Notes: generated by a model not told the origin, from the sequence alone. Counted from the first letter of the stretch, positions 54,376 to 63,617 are shown. The stretch is 64,000 bases of DNA from Jidongwangia harbinensis (GCF_020216025.1 NZ_JAIWNC010000010.1:62001-126000); one strand, 5' to 3'. Translations and numbers: made by a program.

Positions 54376-54381
54376 GCTGTA
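54376..54381 (-). promoter_or_regulatory. -10 element for leaderless kinase gene
   Basis: TACAGC (minus strand) ends 6 nt before the kinase ATG at 54369, and no ribosome site lies between them. Confidence 0.4.
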
Positions 54382-54489
54382 CCCGATCCGGGCGCATGCC
54401 ACTCCACCCATCCGTGATCATCCGGCGGGATTGTCCGATCACTCATAGGGTGGCGGTGTTCATCCATCGCCCTCGATCAGGGAGGCCTG

Positions 54490-55554
54490 GTGCGATCAAA
54501 GCTGCTCGCCGCCGCGTCCGCGGCCGCGCTCACCTCGGTCCTGCTCGCCGCGCCGGGGACGGCCGCCGCCGAGCCCGTTCCGCGGCCGGTGGCCGCCGAC
54601 CGGTTGTCCGTCCTCGTACCCTCGGATCTGGTTCCGCCCGCACCAACCCCGGAGGAACTGCGCCGCGCGCTCGGCCGGATCGCCCGGGCCAGCGACGGGC
54701 GGGTCCGGATCGGCTCCGCGGGCCGCACCAACGAGGGCCGTCCGATCCGGCTGGCCACGGTGGGCCACGGCGGCACCCGCCTGCTGTACGTCACCCAGCA
54801 GCACGGCGACGAGCCGCTCGGCACCCCGGCCGCGGTCCGGGCGCTGTGGGCGCTCGGCGTGCCGGACACCGCCTGGCACCGCTGGCTGCGCAGCCGGATC
54901 ACGGTGGACGTCGTGGTCCAGGCCAACCCGGACGGCGCGGTCCGCAACCAGCGCTACAACCACGACCCGGGCGCGTCCGGCCCGTACGCGGAGCCGGGCG
55001 TCGGGTACGACATCAACCGCTTCCACAATCCGCTGACGCCGGCCGCCGAGAACCCGGTGCCGGAGTCGCGTGCGGTGCTGCGGCTGTGGCGGGCCACCCG
55101 GCCGGCGGTCGTGGTCGACTACCACATGCAGGGCCGGTACCTGCAGCCTGACGGGCGGGAGACCACCGCGTCGATCCTGTGGCCGACCAGCCCGCTGGCC
55201 GGGGAGGCGGCGGTCACCGCGTCCCGCCGGCTGGCGGTCCGCAACTACGACGCCATGCGGTTGCTGGCCGGTGCGAACGTGACGCGCTACCCGGGCGGCG
55301 ACTACGAGGGCATCGCGCGCAACGCGTACGGCATCCTGGGCAGCGCCTCGCTCCTGGTGGAGCTGAGCAACCTGCCGGCCGACCGGGTGGAGTTCCAGAT
55401 CCGGTCGGCGTTCGTGTCGATGATCGCCACCGCGCAGGGCGCGGCGGACCGGACGCTGTGGCGCGCCGACCCGGCCCGCGCGGACACCGTCGAAGAGCGC
55501 GGCCCGGAGCTGCCGGGCGCGGCGACCGCGCTGCGCCGGGCGGACGCGGCCTGA
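54490..55554 (+). CDS. Secreted M14 zinc carboxypeptidase
   Basis: A 354-aa protein with GTG start and GGGAGG just upstream. The signal peptide ends near AAA-EPV. M14 zinc ligands and catalytic residues: His105 and Glu108 (QQHGDEPLG), His212 (DYHMQGRY) and Glu291 (LLVELSNLP). The substrate-binding Asn-Arg element may be QANPDGAVRNQRYN and GYDINRFHNP. It removes C-terminal residues from peptides, or acts on a modified peptide, outside the cell. It is divergent from the kinase gene across 120 bp. Confidence 0.9.
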   Translation: MRSKLLAAASAAALTSVLLAAPGTAAAEPVPRPVAADRLSVLVPSDLVPPAPTPEELRRALGRIARASDGRVRIGSAGRTNEGRPIRLATVGHGGTRLLYVTQQHGDEPLGTPAAVRALWALGVPDTAWHRWLRSRITVDVVVQANPDGAVRNQRYNHDPGASGPYAEPGVGYDINRFHNPLTPAAENPVPESRAVLRLWRATRPAVVVDYHMQGRYLQPDGRETTASILWPTSPLAGEAAVTASRRLAVRNYDAMRLLAGANVTRYPGGDYEGIARNAYGILGSASLLVELSNLPADRVEFQIRSAFVSMIATAQGAADRTLWRADPARADTVEERGPELPGAATALRRADAA

Positions 55555-55563
55555 CCGGCCGCT

Positions 55564-55609
55564 CGACGGTGGTGTGCCACTGGAGCGCTCCAGTGGTACA
55601 CCACCGTCG
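55564..55609. repeat. Dispersed palindrome, copy 4
   Basis: A 46-nt palindrome (left arm CGACGGTGGTGTGCCACTGG, core AGCGCT, right arm to CACCACCGTCG) with one mismatched pair, 9 nt after the carboxypeptidase stop. As RNA it would form a 20+ bp hairpin and might act as a terminator. Confidence 0.8.
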
Positions 55610-55670
55610 GTATCGGGCCCCGACAGGCGCACTGGTGTTCCCCTCGGGCGCGACCGGACATGATTGACCG

Positions 55671-56153
55671 ATGAGGCTAGTGCCGTACGCCGAGGACCAC
55701 CGGGACCTGACCCTGGCGCTGGAGTCCGACCCGCGGGTGATGGGCCACCTCGGCGGCGTGTCCACCCCCGAGGTGGCGGAACGGGTGCACCGCTGGCGGG
55801 TCGAGGCGCCGGCGCGCGGGGACCTGTTCGTCGGCGTCGTGCCGGACGGTGCGACCGCGCCGGTCGGTCTTCTCGGGGTGTGGCGCAGCGAGATCGGCGA
55901 CGACACCGTGTACGAGCTCGGCGCGATGATCCTGCCCGACTTCCAGGCGCAGGGTGTCGCCTCCGGGGCGTTCTACCTGCTGCTGCCGCAGGTGCGGGCG
56001 GCCGGAATCACCCGCCTGGACTCGTTTCCCGGGGTGGACAACGTGGCGTCCAACGCGATCCTGCAGCGGATCGGGTTCGTCCGGGTGGGCGAGCGTGACC
56101 TCGACTACGAGGGTCGGAGCCTGCGCTGCGCCCACTGGACCCGCGACGTCTAG
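55671..56153 (+). CDS. GNAT N-acetyltransferase
   Basis: A 160-aa GNAT protein of the RimJ/RimL-like group: MRLVPYAEDHRDLTLALESDP, GLLGVWRSEIGDDTVYELGAMILPDFQAQGVASGAFYLLL (the acetyl-CoA loop QAQGVASGA) and LDSFPGVDNVASNAILQRIGFVRVGERD. It transfers an acetyl group from acetyl-CoA to an unknown amine. No ribosome site precedes the ATG. Its stop TAG shares the palindromic CTAG with the stop of the convergent synthase gene, so the two coding regions overlap by 4 nt. Confidence 0.85.
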   Translation: MRLVPYAEDHRDLTLALESDPRVMGHLGGVSTPEVAERVHRWRVEAPARGDLFVGVVPDGATAPVGLLGVWRSEIGDDTVYELGAMILPDFQAQGVASGAFYLLLPQVRAAGITRLDSFPGVDNVASNAILQRIGFVRVGERDLDYEGRSLRCAHWTRDV

Positions 56154-57400
56154 CTCTCCCGGGCCCGCAGCATCGGGGTGCCGGTCGGGCCGGCGGCCAG
56201 CCAGCTCAGCGTGCCGAGCAGGTCGTCGATCTGTGCGTCGGAGTGTGCCGCGGTCATCTGGACGCGGAAGCCGACCTGGTCGCGCGGCACCCCCGGGTAC
56301 GGCGCCAGGGTCACGTACACGCCGCGTTCGAGCAGCCGGTGCGCCACCCACACCAGGTCGTCCGGGTCGTGCAGCGGGATCTCGATCAGCGGCAGGCCGG
56401 ACCGGTTCGGGGTGTACACGCCGAGCGCGGCCAGGTGGTCGAGCACCCGGGCGGTCTTGCGGTGCAGGTCGCCGCGGAGCGCGTCGCCGCGGGTCTCGTT
56501 GATCTCCAGTCCGGCGAGGACGGACGCCAGCGAGGCGGTCGGCACCGGCCCGGAGTAGAGGTACGGCGGCGCCGCCACCTTGAGGTGTTCCTTGACGTCG
56601 CTGGGGCAGGCGATGAAGGCCAGCAGTGACGAGTACGCCTTGGAGAAGCCACCGACCAGGATGATGTCGTCGTAGCTCTCGCCCTGGTGTCGGACCACCG
56701 CGTTGCCGCGGGAGCCGTACGCGGACGTCTCCCCGGGGTGCCGTTCGCCGATGATGCCGAAGCCGTGCGCGTCGTCGAGGTACAGCCGGGCGCCGTGCCG
56801 GCGGCAGACCGCCGCGATCGTGGCCAGGTCCGGGGTGTTGCCGGTCATGCTGTTCACGCCGTCCATGCAGACCAGCCGGGCCGCTCCGGCGGGCGCGGCG
56901 GACAACAGGTCCTCGAGGTGGCCGGCGTCGCCGGAGCGGAACCGGTGCACCGTCGCACCGCGGCCGCGGGCGTGTGCGCAGCCGTCGTAGATGGTTCGGT
57001 GCGCCCGCGAGTCCAGGAAGATGTGCCCGCGCCCGGCCAGCGCGGGGATCACCGACAGATGGATCTGGCTGATCGTCGGCAGGACCAGGGTGTCCGGTGC
57101 GCCGACCAGTTCGGTCAGCCGTTCCTCGATCATCGGGTACAGGCGGGGGTTGCCGAGCATCCGGGACCACCCGGGGTGGGTGCCCCAGCGGCGGACCTGG
57201 TCGTCGATCGACGCCATCACCTCGGGGTCCAGGTCCAGGCCGAGGTAGTTGCAGGAGGCGTAGTCGGTGAGCCAGCGGTCGCCGATCCGGATCCGGCGGC
57301 CGTCGACCTCGTCGATCACCTGATCCCAGAGGCCGGCCTTGGCGAGCTGGGAAACGTTCTGGTACGCGGACAGGGCCGGGTCGTCGATCTCCAGCGTCAT
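56150..57400 (-). CDS. Alpha-oxoamine synthase-like PLP enzyme
   Basis: A 416-aa fold-type I PLP enzyme of the alpha-oxoamine synthase family (BioF, serine palmitoyltransferase, KBL, CqsA). Motifs: NYLGLDLDPEVMASIDDQVRRWGTHPGWSRMLGN, HRTIYDGC, CMDGVNSMTGNTPDL, LYLDDAHGFGIIG and GGFSKAYSS with PLP-binding Lys254. The DGVNSMTGN and GGFSKAYSS forms differ from BioF. It would condense an amino acid with an acyl-CoA/acyl-ACP thioester with loss of CO2. No biotin or lipid genes are nearby, so the product is unknown; the GNAT gene converges on it and is not cotranscribed. The start probably belongs to a leaderless transcript. Confidence 0.85.
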   Translation of the reverse strand: MTLEIDDPALSAYQNVSQLAKAGLWDQVIDEVDGRRIRIGDRWLTDYASCNYLGLDLDPEVMASIDDQVRRWGTHPGWSRMLGNPRLYPMIEERLTELVGAPDTLVLPTISQIHLSVIPALAGRGHIFLDSRAHRTIYDGCAHARGRGATVHRFRSGDAGHLEDLLSAAPAGAARLVCMDGVNSMTGNTPDLATIAAVCRRHGARLYLDDAHGFGIIGERHPGETSAYGSRGNAVVRHQGESYDDIILVGGFSKAYSSLLAFIACPSDVKEHLKVAAPPYLYSGPVPTASLASVLAGLEINETRGDALRGDLHRKTARVLDHLAALGVYTPNRSGLPLIEIPLHDPDDLVWVAHRLLERGVYVTLAPYPGVPRDQVGFRVQMTAAHSDAQIDDLLGTLSWLAAGPTGTPMLRARES

Positions 57401-57406
57401 GCCTAG

Positions 57407-57412
57407 ATGTTA
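57407..57412 (-). promoter_or_regulatory. -10 element for leaderless synthase gene
   Basis: TAACAT (minus strand) ends 6 nt before the ATG at 57400; no ribosome site is present. It lies within 10 bp of the 3' end of the upstream GGDEF-EAL gene (stop at 57410). Confidence 0.45.
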
Positions 57413-60400
57413 GGTGGAATGCATGATGCGGTGGAGGGTTGCGCTTTCACTGAGCGGGCGGTCGAACAGATATCCCTGGCCCAGCCGGCAACCCGCCTCG
57501 GCCAGCAGGCCCTGCTCGGCGGCGGTCTCCACGCCCTCCGCCACCACGTCCAGCGACAGCGTGGCGGCCAGCTGGATGATGCCCCGGACCAGGTCCAGCT
57601 GCTTCGGTGAGGTGGTGATGGTGTCCACGAACGACTTGTCCAGCTTGAGGGTGTCCACCGGGACCCGGTGCAGGTAACTGAGCGACGAGTAGCCGGTGCC
57701 GAAGTCGTCGATGGAGACCTTGATGCCGGCCTCGCGCAGCCGGGCGATGTCGGTCTGGATGTCGTCGTGCTCGCCGAGCAGCAGGCTCTCGGTGATCTCC
57801 ACGGTCAGCAGGTGCGCGGGCAGGTCGCGCCGGGCCAGCTCGGCGAGGACCTGCGCGACGAAGCCGGGGGAGCGGAACTGCCGCACCGAGACGTTGACGC
57901 TGACGTACGGCGGGTCGTCCGGCCGGCAGCGGCGCCACTCCGCCGCGGTGGCCACGGCCGTGCTGAGCACCCAGGCGCCCAGCTGCACGATGAGGCCGGA
58001 CTCCTCGGCAACCGGGATGAAGGTGGCCGGAGGCACCATGCCGCGGGTCGGGTGCGGCCAGCGGGCCAGGGCCTCGAAGCCGACGGTACGGCCGGACACC
58101 ATCTCCACGATCGGCTGGTAGTGCAGCAGGAACGAGTCGTCCGCGAGCGCCAGGTCCAGCTCGGTCCGCAGCTGCATCCGCTCGATCACCTGGGCGTGCA
58201 GCGACGCCTCGTACCGGCGCCAGCGGGCGCTCGTGCCGCTCTTCGCGTTCGCCAGCGCCACGTCCGCCTGGCCGAGCAGCTGCTTCGCGGTGGTCGCGTC
58301 GTGGGTGGTGGCCACGCCCACCCGCAGGCGCGCCGTGACGACGCTGCCGCCCACCTGGAACGGGGTCCCGGACACCGCCACGATCCGCGCCGCGAGGTGT
58401 TCGAGGCTCTCCGCGTCCGGCGCGTCGTCGATCACCGCGCCGAACTCGTCGGCACCCAGCCGGCACACCGTGCCGTGGCCGGCGACCGCCGCGGACAACC
58501 GCCCGGCCACCGCGACGAGCAGCTGGTCGCCGACCTCGTGTCCCATGGTGTCGTTGACGATCCGGAAGTCGTCGATGTTGATGATCATGACGCCGGCGGT
58601 CTGCTTCCCGATCGCCGCGGCCGCCGCGGCCGTGCTCACCAGGTCCTGGAACCGCAGGCGGTTGCCCAGGCGGGTGAGCGGGTCGAGGTACGCCCGGTCG
58701 ATCAGCTCCTGCTCCAGCCGGCGGCGCTCGGTGACGTCGCGGACCGTGATCACCAGGCCGTGCACGCCCGGTTCCCCGCGCATGTCCCGGACCGCCACCT
58801 CGACGTGCACGTGTCCGCCGTCCGGCCGGCGGACCAGCCACAGGTGCAGGCCGTCCGGGTCGCCGCCGGCCCGCGCCGCGTCCAGGGCGGCCCGGACCTC
58901 GGTGCGGCGGTCCGGATCGATCACGTCGAGGATGTCGCCGCCGGTGAGGTCGGGCGTGCCGAAGACCGGTTCGGCGGCCGGGCTGGCGTACGTCACCCGG
59001 TTGTCGTCGTCGATGATCGCGATGACCTCGGTGGCGTTGAGCACCAGCGTGCGGAAGTACGCCTGGCTGTCCCGGCGGCCGATCTCCCGGCGCAGGGCGA
59101 TGTGCCCGAGCATGGTGGCGGCCTGACCGGCGAGCACCGGCAGCGAGTCCTGCAACGAGATCAGCGGCAGTTCGTCCGCGCCCACGAACAGGTCACCGAC
59201 GCGCTGCGTGCCGACCGCGAGCTGGCAGTGCAGCGCGAGTTCGTAGTCGGCCAGGTCCGCGGCCACGTGCTCGGGCAGCGTCCGGACGTACCGCAGCGTC
59301 ACCGCCTCGGTGGGGTCGGCGGGCTGCTCGCACGGCCCCTCGGGTGACTGGACGTGCAGCACCACCCGGTGCACGGTGCCCGGCGGCAGCATCTGCCCGA
59401 CCGCGTGCCGCAGCACGCTGCTGACCTGAGCGGTGTCCGTGGAGACGAGCAGCGCCTCGCAGGCCAGCCGCAGCTGCCGCTCGCGGGCCAGGGTCTGCCG
59501 GAGGCTGGTGGCGACCGCCGACATCCGGGCCAGGGCGAGCAGGATCATCACCGCGGACACCGCGGCGATGACGATGCCGTCCAGCACCGGTCCGCGCAGC
59601 GCCTGGATCAGCAGCGCCGCCGGGGCCAGCAGCGACGCCACCGCCAGTACGCCGCGGCGCAGCGCGACCTGGCTGCGGGTCAGCACCCGCGGCTCGGTCA
59701 GCGCGGTCATCGACGGGTGCAGCACGGCCGCCCCGCCGATGAAGGTGAACGCCATCCAGCCCACGTCGAGCGGGCCGCCCAGCTGCCAGTCGCCGTTCAG
59801 CCGGTCCAGGCCGTAGAGGACGTCCGCGGTCAGCAGCGCGGCGCCGGAGGCCAGCAGCAGCGTGACGCTCCAGCTGCGGGCCGCGGTGAGCGCCAGCCGG
59901 GCCAGGATCGCCAGGATCAGCACGTCGGTCATCGGGTACGCGACGGAGACGGCCTTCTGCGCCGCGGTCAGGTCCGGGTTCTGCAGGTTCGGGTTGATCA
60001 GGAACGTCCACGCCAGGAAGCCGGCGCCGATGGTGAGGATGACCGCGTCGATCACCGCGGCCCGGTCCGACACCGCGGCGCCGGAGCGGGCGAGCATGAC
60101 CAGCCCGATCAGGAACAGCGGCAGGGACACGCCGAGGAAGACCAGGTCGGCCGGGGACGGGTACTGGCCGGGCGGACCGGTCAGCGCCACCACCGTGCCG
60201 ATCGGGAACGCCAGGTGGCCGGCGCAGAGGAACAGCCAGGGCAGGTACCGCCGGGGCTGGTTGACCACCAGGCCGCCGATCAACGCGGCGATCGCGGACG
60301 TGATGATCAGGAACCAGATCGGCACGACCAGGTCCGGCATGGCGAGGTAGGCCACGCACAGCAACGAGGTCCAGATGCCGTACGCCACCAGCACCGCGCG

Positions 60401-60544
60401 CACGGTCAACCGCCCGCGGTGGGGTGGCCTCGGGTACGCCGCGCTGAACCGCTCGACCTCCGCCAGCGTCACCAGGTCCGGTCGGTCGGCCGGCCGGTGG
60501 TCGGCATCGACCGCCGCGACCATACGGCGTTCGTCAGTGCTCAC
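57410..60544 (-). CDS. Membrane PAS-GGDEF-EAL protein
   Basis: About 1044 aa from GTG at 60544; ATG at 60523 and GTG at 60550 are alternatives. The N-terminal region (~45-340) has about ten TM helices (MASE-like), then a coiled and GAF-like segment, a PAS domain (~520-640, NATEVIAIIDDDNRVTYASPAAEPVFGT), a GGDEF domain with DPLTRLGNRLRF and signature GADEF at 697-701, and a C-terminal EAL domain with Glu824 (GFEALARW), NVSVRQF, EITESLLL, DDFGTGYSS and AEGVET. The EAL domain retains its catalytic motifs and should hydrolyse cyclic di-GMP. The GGDEF signature has Ala in place of the second Gly, so synthase activity is uncertain. It probably senses a membrane signal and controls development or secretion. 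Confidence 0.9.
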   Translation of the reverse strand: MSTDERRMVAAVDADHRPADRPDLVTLAEVERFSAAYPRPPHRGRLTVRAVLVAYGIWTSLLCVAYLAMPDLVVPIWFLIITSAIAALIGGLVVNQPRRYLPWLFLCAGHLAFPIGTVVALTGPPGQYPSPADLVFLGVSLPLFLIGLVMLARSGAAVSDRAAVIDAVILTIGAGFLAWTFLINPNLQNPDLTAAQKAVSVAYPMTDVLILAILARLALTAARSWSVTLLLASGAALLTADVLYGLDRLNGDWQLGGPLDVGWMAFTFIGGAAVLHPSMTALTEPRVLTRSQVALRRGVLAVASLLAPAALLIQALRGPVLDGIVIAAVSAVMILLALARMSAVATSLRQTLARERQLRLACEALLVSTDTAQVSSVLRHAVGQMLPPGTVHRVVLHVQSPEGPCEQPADPTEAVTLRYVRTLPEHVAADLADYELALHCQLAVGTQRVGDLFVGADELPLISLQDSLPVLAGQAATMLGHIALRREIGRRDSQAYFRTLVLNATEVIAIIDDDNRVTYASPAAEPVFGTPDLTGGDILDVIDPDRRTEVRAALDAARAGGDPDGLHLWLVRRPDGGHVHVEVAVRDMRGEPGVHGLVITVRDVTERRRLEQELIDRAYLDPLTRLGNRLRFQDLVSTAAAAAAIGKQTAGVMIINIDDFRIVNDTMGHEVGDQLLVAVAGRLSAAVAGHGTVCRLGADEFGAVIDDAPDAESLEHLAARIVAVSGTPFQVGGSVVTARLRVGVATTHDATTAKQLLGQADVALANAKSGTSARWRRYEASLHAQVIERMQLRTELDLALADDSFLLHYQPIVEMVSGRTVGFEALARWPHPTRGMVPPATFIPVAEESGLIVQLGAWVLSTAVATAAEWRRCRPDDPPYVSVNVSVRQFRSPGFVAQVLAELARRDLPAHLLTVEITESLLLGEHDDIQTDIARLREAGIKVSIDDFGTGYSSLSYLHRVPVDTLKLDKSFVDTITTSPKQLDLVRGIIQLAATLSLDVVAEGVETAAEQGLLAEAGCRLGQGYLFDRPLSESATLHRIMHST

Positions 60545-60763
60545 AGTCACCCACCCGCGGCGCCTCCCGGTACGCCAGCCTGGACATGGCTGACAGTCTG
60601 CACCTCTCTTCGGCCCTGTGGACACGGAACTGAGTCTTGATCGAATCGAACGCCCGGCTCGTACCGGTAAGCGAAGTTCCCGACCTCGTGACCGGGCCGG
60701 GCAGCGAGCAGAAGAATACGACCCGGGGGTATTCCGGTCCACCCGCGGGTACGGTTGCCACCC

Positions 60764-61885
60764 ATGGGCGCGGGCGGCACGGTCGTACGAGCCGAGGCGA
60801 GGCGCCGATGGGCCCTCGTCCTGGCCGTCGTCGTCCTGCTCGGCAGCGTGCCGGCGGTGCTCGCCGCCTGGCCGGTGCGCGCCGCCCGGATCGACGCCGG
60901 AGTGCTGCGGGAACGGATCGCCGCCTCGGCCGCCCAGCCGTACCACGGTTTCGCGCAGAGCACCGGGCTGCTCGGCCTGCCGCCGCTGCGCAACCTGGAA
61001 CAGGTCACCGCGCTGGTCAGCCGCACCACCCAGATGCGCACCTGGTACGCCGGCCCGGACCGTGGCCGGGTGGACGTCGTCGGCGGCGGCACCGAGCGCG
61101 ACCTCTACCGCACCCCGGACGGCCAGTACGTCTGGGACTACGGCGCCAACCAGCTCACCCGCGTCGTCGGCGACCAGCCGGTCCGGTTGCCCACCGCGGC
61201 CGACCTCACCCCGCCGGAACTGGCCCGCCGGCTGCTCGCCCTGGCCGCCGGCGACCGGGTCGAGCCGCTCGCCGGGCGCCGGGTGGCCGGTGTCGCCGCG
61301 GCCGGGCTGCGGATCGTGCCGGCCGCGCCGGGCACCACCGTGGCGCACGTCGACGTCTGGGCCGACCCGGCCAGCGGACTGCCGCTGCAGGCCGAACTGA
61401 CCGCCAAGGGCGGCGCCCGCCCGGTGTTCGTCAGCCGGTTCCTCGAGGTCACGCTGGGCGTGCCGGACGCGCGGGTGCTCACCCCGCCGGCCGCGCGCCC
61501 GGGCATGGGGTTCACGGTCACCGCGGTGCCGGACGTGCTCGGCGCGCTGAACCGCTGGCAGCGCTCCGCCGGGCTGCCGGACCGGCTGGCCGGCCAGCCG
61601 CGCCGGGACGCCGTCGACGGCACCGACGCGGTCGGCGTGTACGGCACCGGCCTGGCCCGGTTCGTGGTGCTCGGCGTGCCCCGCCGGTTCGGCGCCGAGG
61701 CGTACGACAACGCCGAGGCGTTCGGCCGCAGCATCGAGATGCCCGGCGGGCGGGCCGCGCTGCTCGCCACCGGTCTGCTCACCGTGCTCGTGGTGCAGGG
61801 CGACCGCACGTACCTCGCGGCCGGCCTGGTCGAGCCGGCCACGCTGGAACGCGCCGCCGCCGACCTCGCCGGAGCCGCCGCATGA
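60764..61885 (+). CDS. LolA/RseB-like exported protein
   Basis: About 373 aa from ATG at 60764; TACGGT ends 8 nt upstream and no ribosome site is seen. An N-terminal signal anchor (RRRWALVLAVVVLLGSVPAVLAAWPV) precedes an extracellular domain resembling actinobacterial LolA/RseB-like lipid-binding folds: QMRTWYAGPDRGRVDVVGGGTERDLYRTPDGQYVWDYGANQLTRV, HVDVWADPASGLPLQAELTAKG. There is no lipobox. It is coupled (ATGA) to the ABC ATPase gene and probably delivers or senses a lipid or signal for that exporter. Confidence 0.8.
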   Translation: MGAGGTVVRAEARRRWALVLAVVVLLGSVPAVLAAWPVRAARIDAGVLRERIAASAAQPYHGFAQSTGLLGLPPLRNLEQVTALVSRTTQMRTWYAGPDRGRVDVVGGGTERDLYRTPDGQYVWDYGANQLTRVVGDQPVRLPTAADLTPPELARRLLALAAGDRVEPLAGRRVAGVAAAGLRIVPAAPGTTVAHVDVWADPASGLPLQAELTAKGGARPVFVSRFLEVTLGVPDARVLTPPAARPGMGFTVTAVPDVLGALNRWQRSAGLPDRLAGQPRRDAVDGTDAVGVYGTGLARFVVLGVPRRFGAEAYDNAEAFGRSIEMPGGRAALLATGLLTVLVVQGDRTYLAAGLVEPATLERAAADLAGAAA

Positions 61886-62790
61886 TCGTCACCCGGGGCC
61901 TCACCAAGACGTACGGCCGGGTCACCGCGGTGGACGGGGTCGGCCTGGACGTGCACGCCGGCGACCGGTACGGACTGCTGGGCCCGAACGGCTCCGGCAA
62001 GACCACGCTGGTCCGGATGCTGCTCGGTCTGGTCTTCGCCACCCGCGGCGAGATCGAGGTGCTCGGCCTGCCGGTGCCCCGCCGGGTCCGGGACGTGCTG
62101 CCGTCGGTGGGGGCGATGGTGGAGGGGCCGGGCGCGTACCCGCACCTGTCCGGCCGGGCCAACCTCACCCTGTTCGACGCGGCCGGGCCGGGCGGCGGGC
62201 GGCGGGACCGGCGGCGGCGGGTGGACGAGGCGCTGGACCGGGTCGGGCTGGCCGGCATCGACCGGCGGCCGGTGCGGGCGTACTCGCTGGGCATGCGGCA
62301 GCGGCTGGGCCTGGCCGCGGCACTGCTGCGCCGGCCCCGGCTGCTCATCCTGGACGAGCCCACCAACGGCCTGGACCCGCGCGGCATCCGGGAGATCCGG
62401 GACCTGCTCACCGAGCTGAACACGGACGGCACCACGGTCTTCCTCTCCAGCCACCTGCTCGGCGAGATCGAGGCGCTGTGCACCCGGGTCGGCGTGATGG
62501 ACCGGGGCCGCCTGGTGCTGCAGGACGACCTCGCCACGCTGCGCGCACCCACCGGCCGCGTGCTGGTCGGTACGCCGGACACCGACCGGGCGGTGGCCCT
62601 GCTCGACGGCCGGGTGGAGCGGAGCGACGGCGGGACGCTGACCGTACGGCACCCGGACCCGGCCGCCCTCAACGCCGAACTGGTCGCGGCCGGGGTCCGG
62701 GTCAGCGCGGTGGCGGCCGAGCGCCGGTCGCTGGAACAGGTCGTCCTGGACGCCACCACGACCAGCGCGGACCGGGTGGAGGCGGCGTGA
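61882..62790 (+). CDS. ABC transporter ATPase, multidrug/bacitracin type
   Basis: A 302-aa ATPase of the CcmA/DrrA type, starting in an ATGA overlap. Walker A GPNGSGKTT, Q-loop region GAMVEGPGAYPHLSGRANL, signature YSLGMRQRLGLAAALL, Walker B LLILDEPTNGLD and switch FLSSHLL are all intact. The C-terminal ~80 residues form the usual regulatory extension. It energises the permease encoded next, whose GTG overlaps its stop (GTGA). The substrate is unknown; similar systems export antibiotics or modify membrane lipids. Confidence 0.93.
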   Translation: MIVTRGLTKTYGRVTAVDGVGLDVHAGDRYGLLGPNGSGKTTLVRMLLGLVFATRGEIEVLGLPVPRRVRDVLPSVGAMVEGPGAYPHLSGRANLTLFDAAGPGGGRRDRRRRVDEALDRVGLAGIDRRPVRAYSLGMRQRLGLAAALLRRPRLLILDEPTNGLDPRGIREIRDLLTELNTDGTTVFLSSHLLGEIEALCTRVGVMDRGRLVLQDDLATLRAPTGRVLVGTPDTDRAVALLDGRVERSDGGTLTVRHPDPAALNAELVAAGVRVSAVAAERRSLEQVVLDATTTSADRVEAA

Positions 62791-63617
62791 TCCGGGTCGA
62801 GCTGGTGAAGATGTTCCGCCGCCCCCGCACGTACGTCGTCGCCGCCCTGCTCTGCGGGCTGCCGCTGATCGTGGCGGTGTTCCTGGCCACCACCCGGATC
62901 CCGCCGCCACCCGGGCAGGGCGGCGCGTTCCTGTCCGCGGTGCTGAGCAACGGCGCGCTCTACCCGGCCGCCGCCATGGCCCTGGTGATGCCGGTGTTCC
63001 TGCCGGTGTCGGTGGCGGTGCTGGCCGGCGACGCGGTGGCCGGCGAGGCGTCCGCGGGCACGCTGCGGTACCTGCTCGTCCGGCCGGTCGGGCGGACCCG
63101 GCTGCTGGTGGCCAAGCTGGTCGCGCTGGTCGCCTTCGTGCTGTTCGCGATCGTCGCGGTGCTGGTCACGTCGTACCTGACCGGGGTGGCCCTGTTCGGC
63201 TCGGAACCGGCCGCCGGGGTGGCCCTGCCGGCGGACGTCACCTCGATGTCCGGCGTCACCATCACGCCAGCCGGGCTGGCGCTGCGCCTGCTCGGCACGG
63301 TGGCGTACATCGTGGTCTCGATGCTCGGGGTGGCCGCCATCGCGCTGTTCCTGTCCACCGTGACCGACTCCGCCCTGGGCGCCGCCATGGGCGCGCTCGC
63401 CGTCCTGGTCACCAGCCAGGTGCTGGTCACGCTGGACGCGGCCGCGGCGGTCCAGCCGTACCTGCCGACCCGCTACTGGCTGGCCTGGATCGACTTCTTC
63501 CGCGATCCGATCCTCTGGCGCGACATCGAACGCGGCGTCGGCATCCAGGTCGTCTACCTGCTGGTGCTGCTCGGTGCGGCGTGGGCCAACTTCACCACCC
63601 GCGACGTGACCAATTAG
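62787..63617 (+). CDS. ABC-2 type permease
   Basis: A 276-aa protein with six predicted TM helices (near 17-38, 58-82, 108-132, 168-193, 200-222, 245-268), the topology of ABC-2 permeases such as ABC-2 membrane_3 types. The EASAGTLRYLLVRPVGRTRLLVAKL segment is the conserved coupling region. GTG start in a GTGA overlap with the ATPase gene. It is the third gene of the LolA-like/ATPase/permease operon. Its stop overlaps the convergent lipase stop by 4 nt. Confidence 0.9.
   Translation: MIRVELVKMFRRPRTYVVAALLCGLPLIVAVFLATTRIPPPPGQGGAFLSAVLSNGALYPAAAMALVMPVFLPVSVAVLAGDAVAGEASAGTLRYLLVRPVGRTRLLVAKLVALVAFVLFAIVAVLVTSYLTGVALFGSEPAAGVALPADVTSMSGVTITPAGLALRLLGTVAYIVVSMLGVAAIALFLSTVTDSALGAAMGALAVLVTSQVLVTLDAAAAVQPYLPTRYWLAWIDFFRDPILWRDIERGVGIQVVYLLVLLGAAWANFTTRDVTN

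Noticed and set aside
55564-55609. Palindrome copy 4 as a plain terminator only
   Set aside because: It could terminate the carboxypeptidase transcript, but the same core occurs at three unrelated positions including inside a coding end, so a simple terminator does not explain the family.
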